A DNA stretch of 64,000 nucleotides from Peromyscus leucopus (GCF_004664715.2 NC_051069.1:3880001-3944000), one strand, 5' to 3'. Counted from the stretch's first letter, positions 31,736-43,037 are shown. Notes: generated from the letters alone by a model not told the origin. Translations and numbers: made by a program.

Positions 31736-32052
31736 TAACCTGTGGTATTTACCTTGCTCACAGATCTCTAATATTTTTCAGACTGCAACACTAGAAACCT
31801 TTCTGCCATTTGGAAGCTAACTATCATCCAACAAATATTTGCAAAATCCTGCCTTGGACCGTTCTCTCGGTCAGGCAGCCTGATGTGAAACAAAATGCCC
31901 ACCTGAGGATACAGAATGACGTTGCAAAAGGAATTCTGACTCTACGCTCTTACCCTCGGAGGCATAAGGATTTGGGCCCAATCTGAAATTCTACTTATCT
32001 GAATGCAAAAGCCCACACCAACCCACAGTATTAAGAGAGACCTAAAGAAGGA
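31736..32052. other. Single-copy noncoding sequence, possible L2/MIR remnant
   Basis: At about 31818-31910 CATCCAACAAATATTTGCAA and GTTCTCTCGGTCAGGCAGC weakly resemble the complemented common L2/MIR end. Not secure. Confidence 0.35.
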
Positions 32053-32280
32053 CAGGGAAAATGCTCAGTGAATGAAGTGCCTGCCACACACACAAGCATG
32101 AGGACCCAAGTTCAGATCCCCAGCACTTATGTTGAAAGCTGGGTGTGGGGAGGTACATCTGTTATCCCAGCCCCAGGGAATGGAGACAGAAGGAACCCTG
32201 GGGTGGGCTGGCCTGTCAGTCTAGCTGAGTTGGTGAACTCCTGGTTCAGTGTGAAACCCTCTCAACAAATAAAGTAGACA
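32053..32280 (+). mobile_element. B4-class SINE, sense, 5' part
   Basis: ATGCTCAGTGAATGAAGTGC head, GAGGACCCAAGTTCAGATCC, GAAAGCTGGGTGTGGGGAGG, then GGGCTGGCCTGTCAGTCTAG and GTGAAACCCTCTCAACAAAT. The 3' tail is found again at 32711, after two B2/B3 elements. Confidence 0.8.
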
Positions 32281-32283
32281 GTG

Positions 32284-32490
32284 GAAAAACAGCTCAATGG
32301 TAAAAGTGCTCACTATTCTCACAGAGGAACCGGGTTTGGTTGCTAGCATCCAAATGACAGCTAACAACTGCCTGTACCTCCAGCTCCACGGAATTTGACA
32401 TCCTCTTCTGGGCTCTGCCAACACCTGTGCACTCACATGTACATAACCATACACAGACAGACACACATACATGTAATTTAAAAAATCTTA
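32284..32490 (+). mobile_element. B2/B3-class SINE, sense, nested
   Basis: AAACAGCTCAATGGTAAAAG head, CTCACAGAGGAACCGGGTTT, CAACTGCCTGTACCTCCAGC, CTCTTCTGGGCTCTGCC and an AATTTAAAAAAT tail. Confidence 0.75.
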
Positions 32491-32504
32491 TAGTAAATAT
32501 AAGA

Positions 32505-32710
32505 TTTGGAGATAAGAGTTCAGTTATTAAGACTACTTGCTGATCTTCCAAAGGGCCTGAGTTCAGTCCCTAGCACCAACTCCAGCTCCAAGGCACCCAA
32601 ATGCCCTCTGCTCTCTTCTGGCACCCACAGACATTGTACGCATGTGAACATACACAATTAAAATAATAAAAATTATAATAATAATAATAGTAATAAATTA
32701 AAAAAATAAG
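32505..32710 (+). mobile_element. B2/B3-class SINE, sense, nested
   Basis: GGAGATAAGAGTTCAGTTAT head, AAGGGCCTGAGTTCAGTCCC, CCCTCTGCTCTCTTCTGGCA, then a long AATAAT-rich tail (32661-32708) that is itself a microsatellite. Confidence 0.75.
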
Positions 32711-32830
32711 GTGGAGACCCAATTTGACCTCCAGCCTCCACAAGCACATGCACATACATCCAAACCCCCCACACACACATGTGCACACTCCTATACAAAC
32801 ATGCACAAACACCACATACAAACTGTCTGA
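32711..32830 (+). mobile_element. B4-class SINE tail (continuation of 32053)
   Basis: AAGGTGGAGACCCAATTTGA and CCTCCAGCCTCCACAAGCAC are the B4 tail, followed by a CA-rich end. Order and orientation fit the 5' part at 32053-32280; that they were one element is inferred. Confidence 0.6.
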
Positions 32831-33083
32831 AAGGAACTCAGAGAAATTTCACTAGATCTGTGTCTCTCAGCCCCACTCCCTCTGAACACTTACACTCTCT
32901 TAAGTCACCATGACTAGGAACATTCTAGTCATTAGATGAACTAAAACCAAGCAAACAGTAAGCAATATTATGCTAGACTAAAGAATTCAATTTAAATGAA
33001 CTTAAACTTGGTTTTGGCCACTTTAGATATTGACAACTGGGAGGAGACTCAGCTAGGTCCATTCCTAAAAGTTCGAAAAAGTT

Positions 33084-33298
33084 GGGGCTGGAGAGATGGC
33101 TCAGTAGTTAAGGGCACTGCTGCCCTTCCAGAGGACCTGGGTTCAATTCCTAGCACCTACATGGCACCTCACAACTGTCTGTCACAAGGCAGCTCACAAC
33201 TATCTGAACTCCTGTTCCAGGGGACCCAACGTCCTCATACAGGCATACATGCAGGCAAAACACCAAGACATAAAATAAAAATAAATAATTCTTTTAAG
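33084..33298 (+). mobile_element. B2/B3-class SINE, sense, with target-site duplication
   Basis: Well-preserved head GGGGCTGGAGAGATGGCTCA, CTTCCAGAGGACCTGGGTTC, CTGTTCCAGGGGACCCAACG and an ATAAAATAAAAATAAATAA tail. Flanked by direct repeats of the form GTTC(G/T)AAAAAGT at 33071-33082 and 33299-33310, with one mismatch. Length matches B3 (about 215 bp). Confidence 0.92.
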
Positions 33299-33311
33299 GT
33301 TCTAAAAAGTC

Positions 33312-34604
33312 TCCCTAAATTTCCCAATAATTTGACACATGTATATTTATTTGCGTCAAGGTGCAGCAAATAATACCTGGCTGCCCATTTTCATAAATAG
33401 AATTTTATTTTAATAAAGCCATTCTCATTTCCTTATACATCCTTTTCACTCCACACTGATGGTAGTCCGTAACTGCCATGGAAATTATGTAAGTTGCAAA
33501 GCCTAAAGACTTGACTTTCTAGTCCAGAAAAACTTCATCAACCCAACTTGAATAATAGAAAAAGAAATATCAGTGATTTAAGCCTTGATCGGTGACATAT
33601 TAATCACAAACATCGAACAACTAACATAAAAATTAATTCTCAAATTTGTTGTCCCCAAGCCCTGTCCACCAGTGTCAAAATATATTCCTTTCCCCGGGCT
33701 CTCAGTGGGGTCTTCAAACATAAAATAATGATGCTTTGCCATTTGCTCAGCTGCTTCACAAATTTTTGAGGGGCCTATTTCATCTAGAAGCTACAATCAA
33801 TTTAAGTACTGAAAATTTATACACAGCCTGGATCCACTAAGAAATAAGAGAGAAGACCACAATAATCATGAGTTCCTGCATACAATTTGAGTCCCATAAA
33901 AACAACATATGAGGGAAGAGGGGAATGGGATCTTTAGAAGCCATAAGTCTGCAGCTGGCAGATAAAATGGCATCCCAGATAATCACATTCAATTGTCACT
34001 AATGTTAATATATGTCGGTAACAGTGGAGTGCTGCGCACCAGAGGTTAGCTTTACTGCCCATGTGCAGATGTTTGCAGTTCTGCATCTCTGCCATAACCC
34101 CGTGGGGTGGCATTTTCATGTGCTCCGCATGAATTTATGGCCAGGGAGCCATAAATGTTACAGTTCCTCAAACCTTTTGGCTCATGGAGATTGTCACAGT
34201 GCTTGTAAAGTAGAGGGGTGCAGATGTCTTCCGTTAGCAAGCCATTCCTAGACCAGCTCGGGGTTACAGACTAGGCCAGCTTCTGAAGCGCCGGTTTTCC
34301 ACCCCGTCGAAGCCACTCAGGTCTGAGGTCCTGCTGTTGACTTCCTTACATTCAGATCTGCAGCATTGCCAAGGCCCCAATGAGCCAGGTTCTAGACTAG
34401 GCTCAAGGCTTTCACAAGTGGGCCAGAGACACAGGCTGTGTGTACAATACAACACGGTTGCTTTTAGAGCAGAGCTAATGACCAGACACATGAGGGGAAG
34501 GCAAAGGGAAAAAAAAGAGCTTGAAGGAGTTTTCTTGCAGCTCTTGTCTAAACCATGTCTTTAAAGCCCAGGACAAAATGTGCAAGCAATGAAAGGGTAT
34601 TGGT
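33312..34604. other. Repeat-free block, candidate conserved noncoding element at 33960-34230
   Basis: About 1.3 kb without any recognisable repeat. The AT-rich part at 33960-34230 contains ATTCAATTGTCAC, AATGTTAATATATG, CATGAATTTATGGCC and CCATAAATG, with several ATTA/TAAT and HOX/CDX-like TTTAT cores and no tandem structure. No frame looks coding. Conservation can only be judged by alignment. Confidence 0.35.
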
Positions 34605-34850
34605 GTCCATGAGTACCTATCTGCACTTGTGTGTATATGTGAGTGACCATATTTGCGTGTGGTGCCCATAGGTACGTATCTTTATGCTTGCCCCTCGATG
34701 TATATATGTGTATGTGTGTGTTTGTGTACACGTGTCTGTCCATGGGTGCCTACCTGTGCTGTGTCTGCATGTGTATATATGTGTATTTGTATGTGTGAGT
34801 CCATGGGTAGCTATCTATGTTTGTCTCTCTGTATATACATGTGTTGATTG
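34605..34850. repeat. Degenerate 59-74 bp minisatellite, TG-rich
   Basis: Four diverged units begin at about 34605, 34664, 34738 and 34799. Each starts with a CCAT(G/A)(A/G)GT-like motif and ends in a TATATATGTGTAT/GTGTGTG stretch. Unit length drifts because the TG/TA part expands separately. The open frames here (for example 34684-35007) translate the repeat. Confidence 0.7.
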
Positions 34851-35007
34851 TGCAAGTAGGTTATATGCAAGAAAAGAACAAAGCTGCATTATGAAGCCAC
34901 CAAACAGCTTGTTCCAGAAGGTGCTAAGCAGAAAGTGGCGGGGCTGGGGGAACAGACTGCATAGTGTGGACAGAAGACAGGCTTCGAGAAAGGTAGATCG
35001 TGGTTAA

Positions 35008-35110
35008 ATTCTGACTCCATCATCTACAAGAAGTGTGGCCTTCGAAGGCTGCCAAGTCCCCACAAGCTTCCTGGTTCTCATTAGCAAAGTGTGCCTTGGA
35101 GGGTCAACAT
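35008..35110 (+). mobile_element. MIR-like fragment
   Basis: TTCTGACTCCATCATCTACA, AGAAGTGTGGCCTTCGAAGG, TGCCAAGTCCCCACAAGCTT and CTGGTTCTCATTAGCAAAG resemble MIR (ctctgccacttactagctgtgtgacc...cagtttcctcatctgtaaa) with substitutions. Confidence 0.45.
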
Positions 35111-35734
35111 GAGGACAATGTGGGGACATGGCAGGATCTTGAGAGCACCTTGGTGAGGACATGTCACCAGCAACAAAGCCACCCACCGTGGGGAAAGACA
35201 CTCTGTGTACTGAGAAAAGCAGTGTCGTTGTTGTCTCCTTAGAATTCTGTCGGTAGCTCCTCCCGTGAGCACGGAATGGCGACAGAGACATTTCTGGAAG
35301 AACCCGAGGGAAAGGCACCAAAGCTCTTCAACCTCCTCTTCTGTGTCCCCATCAGGCAGAGGAACCAGTGACAACTGTAACTGACTCTGCTCCCCACTGA
35401 GAGACACACCAGGAGGACTCCTCTCCAGACTCCACAGCACAGGAGCTCTGTTCCCCTCACCTGCCCTCCACACTGAGGGGGTGGGAGTACACTTTCCCTG
35501 GGAGTGATGCAAAGCCTGCTTGTATCCCACTGGGAACCACACAACAGATGCAGAACCTCCTTCAAGAACCGTGAGTCAGCACTGCAAACAGCAGAAGGAA
35601 CTCATCTAGAATTTTCTGTTAACAGGAGCGCCCCTGCTTTCTCTATGTGCAAATAAAATGTTCCTGAGGACTAGGCATAAACTGCCGCGTCCCCAAGACT
35701 GGGAAAGGATGTCCAGGGTCTGCATGTCCTTGCA

Positions 35735-35777
35735 GGGCAAGTATTTTATTGATGGAGTCATCTCCCTAGCCCTGGGC
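35735..35777 (-). mobile_element. SINE head fragment (B4/ID-like), antisense
   Basis: GCAGGGCAAGTATTTTATTG and AGTCATCTCCCTAGCCCTGG match a complemented tRNA-like SINE head. Nothing of the body is visible. Confidence 0.45.
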
Positions 35778-37321
35778 CTTCATATTTTCCAGCTTCTTCA
35801 TGAAGGGGTTTGGACAGACTAAAGGGTCCCAGGGCTTCATTTTCTCGACAAGATTGTTCAGCAGAGCTAAACGAAAGTAACCCAGTTGCTAATCTGGTGT
35901 CCTTTGAGGAATCTTAAAATATACCCCAGCCTGCAGTGTAGAGTCCTGAAAATCTTGCTATTTGGTGATTTTTGAATCAAGGATTGGAAGCTTCAAAAAA
36001 AAAAAAAAAATGGACTCACTGGGTAACCTGGAAACGAGTGGCCATTAGCTCATTATCATCTGCATAAAGCAAGCTGTCCCACAAGTCAGCAAGTCAGCGG
36101 TCGGTTAGGTAATTTTGGCTGAGGCAGAACAGGTCTTAATCTCTCACCCGGCAAGATTAGAGCAGTCACAACAGTATACGCTGAAGAAATGGCTGAGCTC
36201 CAGAGAAGGCAGAGGAGAAGGCAGAGAGCTGATGAGGCTCCCAGTCAGGAGTCCACAGCTACCAGGGATGTTACCTCACCCCTGCCTGATGCCTTTCTAT
36301 TTACAGAGTTTACCACCTCAATACATAGTCATCTGTGAGTCCAAGAAGAAGAGGAAGGCCCCATGGCTATCTCCCTGTCTCTGCATTTACCTAAAACTGC
36401 ACGGTGACATTTATACTGCCTCTGCTCCTGCAGACTCACAAGGTAACATCTGTTTCCGAGACAGATGTTTGCGCCAGAACGCTCTTCTGCTCATCAATGC
36501 TTTTCTGGTTAACTTCTAACTATCCTACTCATTAGTTCTTAATAATACTTTTTGTATCCGAGCCAGGCCCAAGATGCGCTCTTCAGAGCTCTGCCATCAT
36601 CGCTGCTTCTGGTGCTGTTGAATTAGCGCTGCTGAATAAAGGGAAAAGTAAAAATAAGCCCCTTGAAGAAGGCCGCTGTGTGTCAGAGCTCTGTCTTTGC
36701 GAACCGAAACAAGCTGAAATCAATTAAAAGTGTGTGTTGAGAGAATGCTTCTCAGCTGCCTAATTGTACCACCTCTGCTTCGGGGCCAAAGTTTGACTCT
36801 CTGCCAAATTGCCATCAAGAATGGGCGGCCATCGGCCACTGCTGCACAGCCACTGCTGGAGCCCAGCTAATGAAGGAAGCCTGGTGCATTCTGGGGCCTG
36901 GCACACAAAGGCTCCCTTTCCAGAAGTGGTCCTCAACTGTGCAGCTCTGCCGGCACCCTCCGGGGCCCTCCATGGTAAGGGTGCCCAGACAGAATATTTT
37001 ATCCCACCTGGGGGGGTCTTCAGTCTGATCACTTTAGCAGATTACCTACGAGAAATATTTACCCTAGATGCTCTCTTCACCCAGCAGCAACTTCTCACAC
37101 CAAGAATTAACTCAAGAAATGTGGAACCAATACACATTTTTACTGAATTTTCCAGTGGCACCCAGGAAGGCTAGTTACTTTTGTATCCGTTCATCATTAG
37201 TAACATGAGTGTAGTTCCAGGAGCCACAGTGAACAGAAAAGATAAATAAGGTTCAATATCTTCTGACTGGTTCTACGGTGCCACAGATTATGTCTCTGGA
37301 ACACTCTCAGAAACTACCTTT
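35778..37321. other. Repeat-free block, candidate conserved noncoding elements
   Basis: Apart from an A16 run at 35995-36010 no repeat is visible. 36030-36160 (ATTAGCTCATTATCATCTGC, octamer-like) and 36540-36830 (GAATTAGCGCTGCTGAATAA, AATCAATTAAAAG, CTGCCTAATTGTACC) are even-textured, AT-rich and contain several homeodomain-type cores. The frame at 36115-36519 (134 codons) relies on an alternative start codon and matches no domain I know. Possible regulatory DNA, untested. Confidence 0.35.
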
Positions 37322-37520
37322 TAAGATTTCTTTTTGTTTATGTGTAGGTATGAAGATGTGGGTACAGATGCCTATGAAGACCAAAAGTGGGCGTTAGAAC
37401 TCCTGGAGTTGGAGATGCAGGTGGTTGTCAGCCACCCAACTTGGATGCTGGGGACTGGACTCGGGGACTCTGGAAGAGCCACAAACACTCTTAACTACTG
37501 ATCTATCTCTTTAACTCTGA
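37322..37520 (-). mobile_element. B2/B3-class SINE, antisense
   Basis: TGCCTATGAAGACCAAAAGT, GAGATGCAGGTGGTTGTCAG, GGATGCTGGGGACTGGACTC and CACTCTTAACTACTGATCTA follow antisense B3 order. Confidence 0.75.
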
Positions 37521-37535
37521 ACACTTTTTTAGAAA

Positions 37536-37625
37536 ATAATCCTCACATTAATGTTTTAAGATGCCAACATCACTGTCAAAACAGTTGAAGAAACTAAGAT
37601 ACAAACAAAACTAAAGTTGATTTAT
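37536..37625 (-). mobile_element. MIR-like fragment, antisense
   Basis: AAATAATCCTCACATTAATG, then AGTTGAAGAAACTAAGATAC resemble complemented MIR (taatcctcacaacaaccctatgagg...gatgaggaaactgaggcac). Confidence 0.5.
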
Positions 37626-39181
37626 ACTAATATATGTATATCTCCCACAAGTAACATGGGCCAACACAATGCACTGTTTGGGGACCAGGAGAAAAGATGC
37701 TTAATAAATCATCAATGATGGTTTCCATGGTTACAACAGAGATATAGTCACCATATTGTTTATCTTTATGTGACCATCCCCTACTGGGGAAAGCTAATTA
37801 CAAGAATCTTGATCATAAGCAAATATAAAACTCAGTTAAGCCAAAGGCTTAGGAGGTTGTCAAGTATGAGAAAACTGGAAACTTATGTCAAATCCAAAAA
37901 ACTTTCAGTATGTGGAATTCCCTGTGTCCAGCATTTCTCAGACCTCATGAACTCCCATGCAAGTTCCTGTGCTTTTTATAGACTATTCTTCCTTTCTGCC
38001 TAAGCGGCTGCCTCTCAGCAAAGCGCACTTGGCAAACAGTGCTTTATCAAGTATAAATCAGATACGCTACTCTGAAATCTAAACCCACAAAGAATATGTC
38101 CCATAACACCCCATAAAAATGAAAAATAGAAATACTACATTATCACTGCCAAAAGCAATAGAAAAAAATATGAATGAAAGCGATTGCTGGGCGTGTCTTC
38201 TGTGAGATTTCATTTAAATAACCTCCCCTGTTACTTGAATCGCTACAATTGGACAGGCTTACATGTTGCAAAATGAAATAAGAGGATCATTGGTGAGGAA
38301 ATTAAAATGTTATGAACTGCCCTGGGAGGTGCTGTCTTTATAAAAAAAAAAAAGGTGAGGACTAACCACAGTCAAAACCTCATTCTCCTTCAGTCCACAG
38401 ATCCCAACTGAGGCTTGGAAGCAGCATGCCAAGAGAATTCATGTGAGGAAAATGGGGGCTATCCTGACCTCCTCTCTTTAAATGAACCCTGGGGAGTCTA
38501 GGGGGGTACATGGGTGAATCACACAAGAGGTGCAGACCAAGTGTCTCTCTCCCAGCCTTCTTACTTCACACCCTGACCTCTGGCACAATCCCCTGCCTCA
38601 GCCTGTGCCTGCCCTTAGAAATCCTCCCTCGTGCCCCTGGAGTTCTCCTCAGAAGCTCCTGAGTTTACTCTGGTCAGACTGACTGACCCCTAGTGACCTA
38701 AGGTGACAATCCTCAGTTTCCCACAAAGCGTAAAGGGGACACAAGAAAACAGCACCATCTCCGATCCTCAGTGCTTTTCTTAAAACTCAAGAAGGAGAGA
38801 GACATGGTACCTTTCTTGTGACAGAGCTCCCTTCCACATGATAAGGCAGGGCCCACAGACACCATCTTGGATGCAGAGCTGAAGGGCTTGTGGTGAGTGG
38901 CCATCTGCCACGAGCACCAGTCAGATAAGTGATACAGCCAAATTCAAGGCCACAGAGTGTTATCTCCTAGGCCTAAAGAAGCAGGTGATGGGACCTCTGG
39001 GAGCTGGTGAGTTTCTTGAGGGGTGACTGGGGACAGTAAGCAGATGCTGAAGCATTTTAGTAATTATGATCACAAGGTGTTTACCAAAATTAACTTGACA
39101 GGCCATTGATTGAGAAAATGTAAACACTTTTGAAAAGCCTCATAGTGTAGGCAGGAGGAGCCTCCCCTGCATGCCCTAATA
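37626..39181. other. Single-copy noncoding sequence
   Basis: About 1.55 kb with no gene or dispersed repeat recognised; an A12 run lies at about 38342-38353. Confidence 0.5.
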
Positions 39182-39377
39182 CTTTTAAAGACTTATTTTA
39201 ATATATGTGTATGTTTGCCACATATATGTAGGTTCCCACAGGGACCAAAAGAGGGTGTCTGATGCCCTGGAGCTGGAATCACAGAGAGTTGTAAGCCACC
39301 AAAGGCGGGTGCTGGAAACTGAACTCAGGTTGCCTGGCAGAGCAGCACATGCTCTTAACCATCTCCCAGCCCCTGCA
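39182..39377 (-). mobile_element. B2/B3-class SINE, antisense
   Basis: TTAAAGACTTATTTTAATAT tail, AGGGTGTCTGATGCCCTGGA, AGAGTTGTAAGCCACC, TGAACTCAGGTTGCCTGGCA and CTCTTAACCATCTCCCAGCC. Close to full-length B3. Confidence 0.85.
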
Positions 39378-39934
39378 CTAATTATTTTAAGTAAAGCCAT
39401 ATATTAAACCGTGACACAAAGACTGAAGTTTAAAAAAGATTACACTAAATACGGCCAATGGCTACCTATATGAAGTCCCTTTGTAGACATCAACCCAGAC
39501 TGAGGGACTGGCCTGGGGACAAACTCAAGTCCCAGGTTCACAAAGAACAGAAAACAGCACAAAGGCTAGGCAAGTGCACAAAACATTAAAACTTCCCAAC
39601 TAGAGTTTAAACACTCCCCCCCCCTTTTTTTTAAAGTAGCAGATTTCCTCTCCGTAAGCAAATCTTCTACAAGGTCCGGAAAGCACGCCGGACAACACAG
39701 AAGCTTGCATGTTTGAGGTGGAGCAGCAAGGCTGAGCCTCCCATCTCCTTCCCTCTGCATAAAACTCACAAGTGCTCTCAGATACCCATGAACCTCTGGA
39801 ATCCATACTCCTCCCCGCAAGTCAGGAAAGCTACCCATCTGGCCCATCTTTCCCGCTGAACAGTTGGGCTCCAGAATCATAATAGACTAGAGAGGTTGGT
39901 GCAGGGTGTTTCCCCCCAGTGTCTCTCTACCTTA
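39378..39934. other. Single-copy noncoding sequence
   Basis: A C9/T8 run lies at 39616-39632. No gene recognised. Confidence 0.5.
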
Positions 39935-40158
39935 ATTACTTTTTAAACCAGAGTTACTCACTGAACTTAAAGCTTCTGAATTCAGATAGGACTGGCTGGC
40001 CAATGATCTTCAGGGATTCTCCGGTCTCTGCCTTCCCAGGGTTGCGATTGGAGACAATGGCCACGGCACAGGCTTGTATATGGTAGCTGAACTCAGGTTC
40101 CCGCACCGTGTGGTGAGTGAGCACTTACTGACTTGAGTCTCCTCCCAAGCTCCCTCCC
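39935..40158 (-). mobile_element. B4-like SINE, antisense, diverged
   Basis: GACTGGCTGGCCAATGATCT, TCAGGGATTCTCCGGTCTCT, TTGCGATTGGAGAC and GCTGAACTCAGGTTCCCGC lie in antisense B4 order. Confidence 0.6.
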
Positions 40159-42896
40159 TGTGAGGTTTCTGTTCTAACTATCAAGAGCTTTCGAATGATG
40201 GATCATGGACCACCAGGGGAAATCCCACCTTGTCCACCAGTGGGAGGAGGGAGACCAACAAGAGCTTGGTTCTTCCCGGTGAATGATGGAGGTGAGATTT
40301 TTCACATCAGGCAACGGAGACCCTGTGGGGTCAGCACCCTGCCGGGGCCCATTCTCCCATGGGGACAGCCTACAGCAGAGCAATGAGGGAGGGCCATCAG
40401 AAGGCTCTCTGTGGCTTTGAGGAAGAGCTGTGTATAACAGTGTCCCTTATGGAGCTCATTTCCTCCTTGGGAGAACTTGGCATTGGGTATATTCCACATC
40501 GGGTACTCTAGTATAAGTATACGTAACAGTGTGGCACAGGGTACATCCAAGGACATTTTGTTCTTTACCAGAGACTGACAAGCTCATTTAACAGTAACAA
40601 CTTACAGTCCACAAGAAAACGCTGAGTCTCACTTACAGGCATAGTGAAATTTCGGCAAAGGGAGCCAAACAGCGCCGGCAGCAGCTATTTTAGACCTGCA
40701 TATTTTAATACTGCGCATCTATATTTTTTTCTCTTAACAAAACAGATGAAACTTTCTGTCCCAACGAAGTCCTTGTGAGAAAGGCTATGACCCCCACAGT
40801 TCAGAGATCAGGGACCGCATGCCTGGGTTGAAGGGAAGGGCATCTGCCTTGTACCCTGCGGCTGGGTTGGGTTCAACCAAAGGGCTTCCATAGTCACCAA
40901 AACCACAGCCTCTGGTGTTCAAGCTAAGTGGTTCCCAGTCCTTACAGTTGGGTCTCGGCCTACCCCAGAAGGCACCTGGGAAATGTACACTAAGGACACA
41001 CAACACACAGGCTTATCTGAGGAAGTAAGCCCATTGCTGGCTGAAATTCCCAGATTTTACTTACATCCTGGTCTGCAGTTCCCTCTCTAAGGGGATGCGG
41101 TTCGAGAAGCATTTTACAGGAGAATTCACCCAGCATGTGTTCTTGCAAAGCCCTCTCCACAAAATAAAAATAAAATCCACCCCACTTAAACAATCTTCCT
41201 ACTTTTCTGCATTTCCTTTTCACTTTCTTATTTCCTTTCCCCTTTGGAATGGATTTGAAGCTGTGAGACTGATATCCTTGGGGGAAAATCCTGTCTCTTT
41301 ACATACAGAGTCCAGAAAGGATGCCTGGCCATGCAGAGTTAGTCTAGGCAGGGCTTGGGAGATGGTAAGAACAAAGTCAGCCTGAGTACCTGGTTCCCAG
41401 AACGTGGGGTCTGTGCTACACCCTTGCCAACTTCCTGCTGAGACCGGCCTCTCAGTGAGGCCTCTTGGAAATAGCAGGGAGCTATTTTCTAAACCAGCTC
41501 ATTATGACTTGGATTTGAATACCCAGCAGATTCCTATCATTACACTGAGTGTCGTGGAAGAAGCAGCTCCTGACTACTCTAAGCGGTCTCGCAAGGCCCT
41601 CAATAGTTCAGAGACTGGTCTTCCATGACTGGGGCTAGCCTGCTGCTTCAACCTTGCCTTCCCCCAACAGCCTGTATCCCAGCCACACTATACATTGTTC
41701 TTTCCTTCGTTCCCAAAATGTCCTTCTCCAGATGCCCCTCTGGCTTGAAAGCCTAGCCCTGCCTTGGCAGAACTCTGCCCAGAACAGAAAGCCTGGATTA
41801 TCCTTTTTTCTAGGGACCCCCCCCAATGTTTCCGGGGTCCTTGGCCAATGTAGGTCATCACCTGTGTCAAGCCAGACCCTCCCCCCTGGGCAGCAGGAGT
41901 GGTACCTAACTGATCTTTGGTCTACACAGCTAAGGGAGGAGCGTGCCAAGTACACCTGATCAGAAACCACATGTGTAAAAATAGAGACTGGTCTATTCTC
42001 CTGATCCAGGAAAATAGATCAGGAAGAGTGGTGGGTGACCAATAAGGCAAAGAGCACCTGTATACCTGCCAGATAGCTGGAAGTCGGGGATGACCTCCTG
42101 GCTCTCAGTAGAGGAACAGTAGATAACACGCTTATACTGCACTGGTAGAATGAGGACGATCTGCTGCAGACCTAAGAGTCGGCAGGTGAAAAACATCCCT
42201 GAAAAAAACAACTAACAGGATTTTTTTTTAGAGTAACTATTACCTCTAAGGAGAAGGGAACACTAAGAATATAATTTGTAACTTTCAATTTTTCACTTTA
42301 CTCATTTTGTGACGTGCTCAAGTTTTTGAAATCCAAAATGGACTAAAACTACTCTCTCTTCCTGCGGAATCGGGCTCCAAATGTTGCCAGGTTGGTTAAC
42401 AACCCCCAGTTCCAAGCCACCTAGCTAGTGCAATGACCTATGCTGGACCCAGACACTTCCCTGAGAAGCAAATGGCATCACCAAAAGCGGTCTGTGACGG
42501 TGCCAGACACACTTGCCTTATGCTGTCAGACTGGCTTCTCCGGGTCAACACTTGGGTAGGCTCTCCTCTGCTAGCCTGGGATCCAGACTCGAGTTACTTC
42601 AACTCAATAAATACTTCTTGGGCATCTCCCACGCAGAAGGCATATGTGCATAGAAAACGGATGTAAAGAAAGGGATGTGGGTAACCGAACGGGTCTCCAC
42701 CCCTCTACTCTCAGATGGCACTCTACTCTCCTTTGAGACCAGCAGGACTTTAAAATACATAAATAAGTGAAAAGACGGGACACAAGAAAAGGAAAAGCCA
42801 GAGGAGAGGAAGGGAAGGGTAGAAACGGGATGACCTTGGGGGGGATCGAGGTCAGAATGAGAAACCTAGAGAAAGACTCGCAGGAAGGGCAAGAAA
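40159..42896. other. Repeat-poor single-copy sequence
   Basis: About 2.7 kb with no secure dispersed repeat. At about 41355-41402 a stretch weakly resembles a SINE head; 42598-42640 (CAACTCAATAAATACTTCTT) weakly resembles the complemented L2 end. The frames at 41635-41970 and 42604-42990 lack recognisable domains. Confidence 0.5.
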
Positions 42897-43037
42897 GGAA
42901 GGGCAGAGGGATCTGCCTTCTGTGGCTTCTCTCCTGCAAGGTGGAGAGGAAGGGCGGAGGGATCTGCCTTCCGTGGCTTCTCTCCTGCAAGGTGGAGAGG
43001 AAGGGCAGAGGGATCTGCCTTCCGTGGCTTCTCTCCT
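42897..43037. repeat. 51-bp minisatellite, 2.8 copies
   Basis: Units start at 42897, 42948 and 42999 with an exact 51-bp period; the third is cut at about 43037. Each unit runs GGAAGGGC(A/G)GAGG, ATCTGCCTTC(T/C)GTGGC, TTCTCTCCTGC, AAGGTGGAGA. Only two or three substitutions separate the units, so amplification is recent. Because 51 is a multiple of three the repeat stays open in frame on both strands, which explains the local open frames. Confidence 0.95.

Noticed and set aside
33084..33160. tRNA gene suggested by A-box and B-box-like sequence
   Set aside because: These are the tRNA-derived heads of B2/B3 SINEs, followed by SINE bodies and A-rich tails. The same applies to the heads at 19452, 30356, 48709, 58006 and elsewhere.
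36115..36519. 134-codon frame in a repeat-free region
   Set aside because: It depends on a non-ATG start and shows no domain I recognise. The surrounding texture suits noncoding DNA. Transcript evidence would be needed to reopen it.
41355..41402. Possible SINE head
   Set aside because: Only a weak partial match to a B4/B2 head without a body or tail; too little to annotate as an element.
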